From positions 3,404,165-3,468,164 of the forward strand of contig CAJFCJ010000005.1 in the NCBI GenBank assembly GCA_904063045.1: a stretch of 64,000 nucleotides of DNA, read 5' to 3'. The stretch is from Dimorphilus gyrociliatus (Eukaryota > Annelida > Polychaeta > Dinophilidae). A program made the position numbers and the translations under genes. The notes beneath the pieces are model-generated. The model did no database searches and was not told the origin of the DNA. It saw only the letters and a program-made list of their open reading frames with translations. Shown here one piece after another: positions 63,627-64,000 of this stretch (positions are counted from its first letter, which is position 1; each line of letters begins with the position of its first letter).

Positions 63627-64000
63627 CTGTAGTTTATATATAAATACTATAAATATATATGCGGTATTTAGAACAAGAAGACAAAACTAAGGCCTAATAA
63701 AACAGTAAGTTGAGAGTAAGAGGGTGAGAATATATGGAGAAAGGGATTGGTTCAATAACCTATAAGGTAAAAGATAAAGAGAAGAGAAAAAAAACAAATA
63801 CACTCATTCATTCAATAATTTAAATATTATATATTTAGTTTGTTTTTTCTTTCTTTCTATCTTTCTTTTTTTTTTAAGGTAAAGAATCCTTTGATTGCTA
63901 AATTGCGACATATTTCGACACATCTACTGTAGGTATATACAATTTACAGTTCATAATAAACAAGAATATGATGCAGAACAACCTAGATTGTTATTCTTTT
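63627..64000. other. Upstream of the sHSP exon; start exon not resolved
   Basis: AT-rich with a CT/T-rich tract at about 63840-63875. A minus-strand exon with the sHSP initiator may lie here or beyond the window; no ATG with a phase-1 donor was convincing. Confidence 0.5.

Overview
This 64 kb window is nuclear DNA from an animal. It is AT-rich and full of (AT)n and (CT)n microsatellites. It is gene-dense, with introns mostly 45-150 bp long, GT-AG borders and exon phases that chain without breaks. The gene set (IRE1, PRPF6, KICS2, POMP, NKRF, ANKLE2, FERD3L, a voltage-sensitive phosphatase, aquaporin) is bilaterian. The compact layout and conserved protein sequences suggest a small-genome lophotrochozoan; a tiny annelid such as a Dimorphilus-like worm is my guess, not something the sequence proves. 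Gene models were built by hand from open frames, splice signals and phase agreement. Protein names rest on recognised family motifs, not on a search.

Layout. 1.2-3.7 kb: a minus-strand membrane receptor-like gene (signal peptide, EMI-like domain, four EGF modules, one membrane helix, tyrosine-rich tail). An intronless homeobox gene lies inside its third intron on the other strand. 4.6-10.4 kb: PRPF6 (minus) and a TAF5L-like WD40 gene (plus) diverge from a 256-bp promoter. 11.5-12.1 kb: FERD3L/Fer3 bHLH gene. 14.6-15.6 kb: a secreted acidic and His-Gly-Lys-repeat protein (minus), divergent from IRE1 (plus, 16.4-20.5 kb). 22.6-31.5 kb: a large, alternatively spliced minus-strand gene with one EPLIN-type LIM domain. 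33.9-35.9 kb: voltage-sensitive phosphatase (minus). 37.2-40.0 kb: POMP (minus) and ANKLE2 (plus) share a 176-bp promoter. 41.9-44.6 kb: AQP4-like aquaporin (minus). 45.5-52.7 kb: four plus-strand genes, namely an orphan basic-tailed protein, a lid-shortened pancreatic-type lipase, a secreted DUF5054 (GH38-like) protein and an STQTD-containing orphan. 53.3-54.8 kb: SLC18B1-like transporter (minus). 56.0-58.0 kb: KICS2 (plus). 59.0-60.7 kb: NKRF (minus). 62.8-63.6 kb: a small heat-shock protein with two alpha-crystallin domains (minus, 5' end unresolved).

The genes do not form one pathway. Several pairs are head-to-head and probably share promoters. Proteostasis genes recur (IRE1, POMP, sHSP). 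The most unusual items are the nested homeobox gene, the EMI/EGF receptor whose predicted tail carries three YxN (Grb2-SH2-type) motifs, the UPR element beside IRE1, the LIM gene with several 3' ends, and a 51-nt in-frame intron in the transporter gene that an ORF finder reads through.
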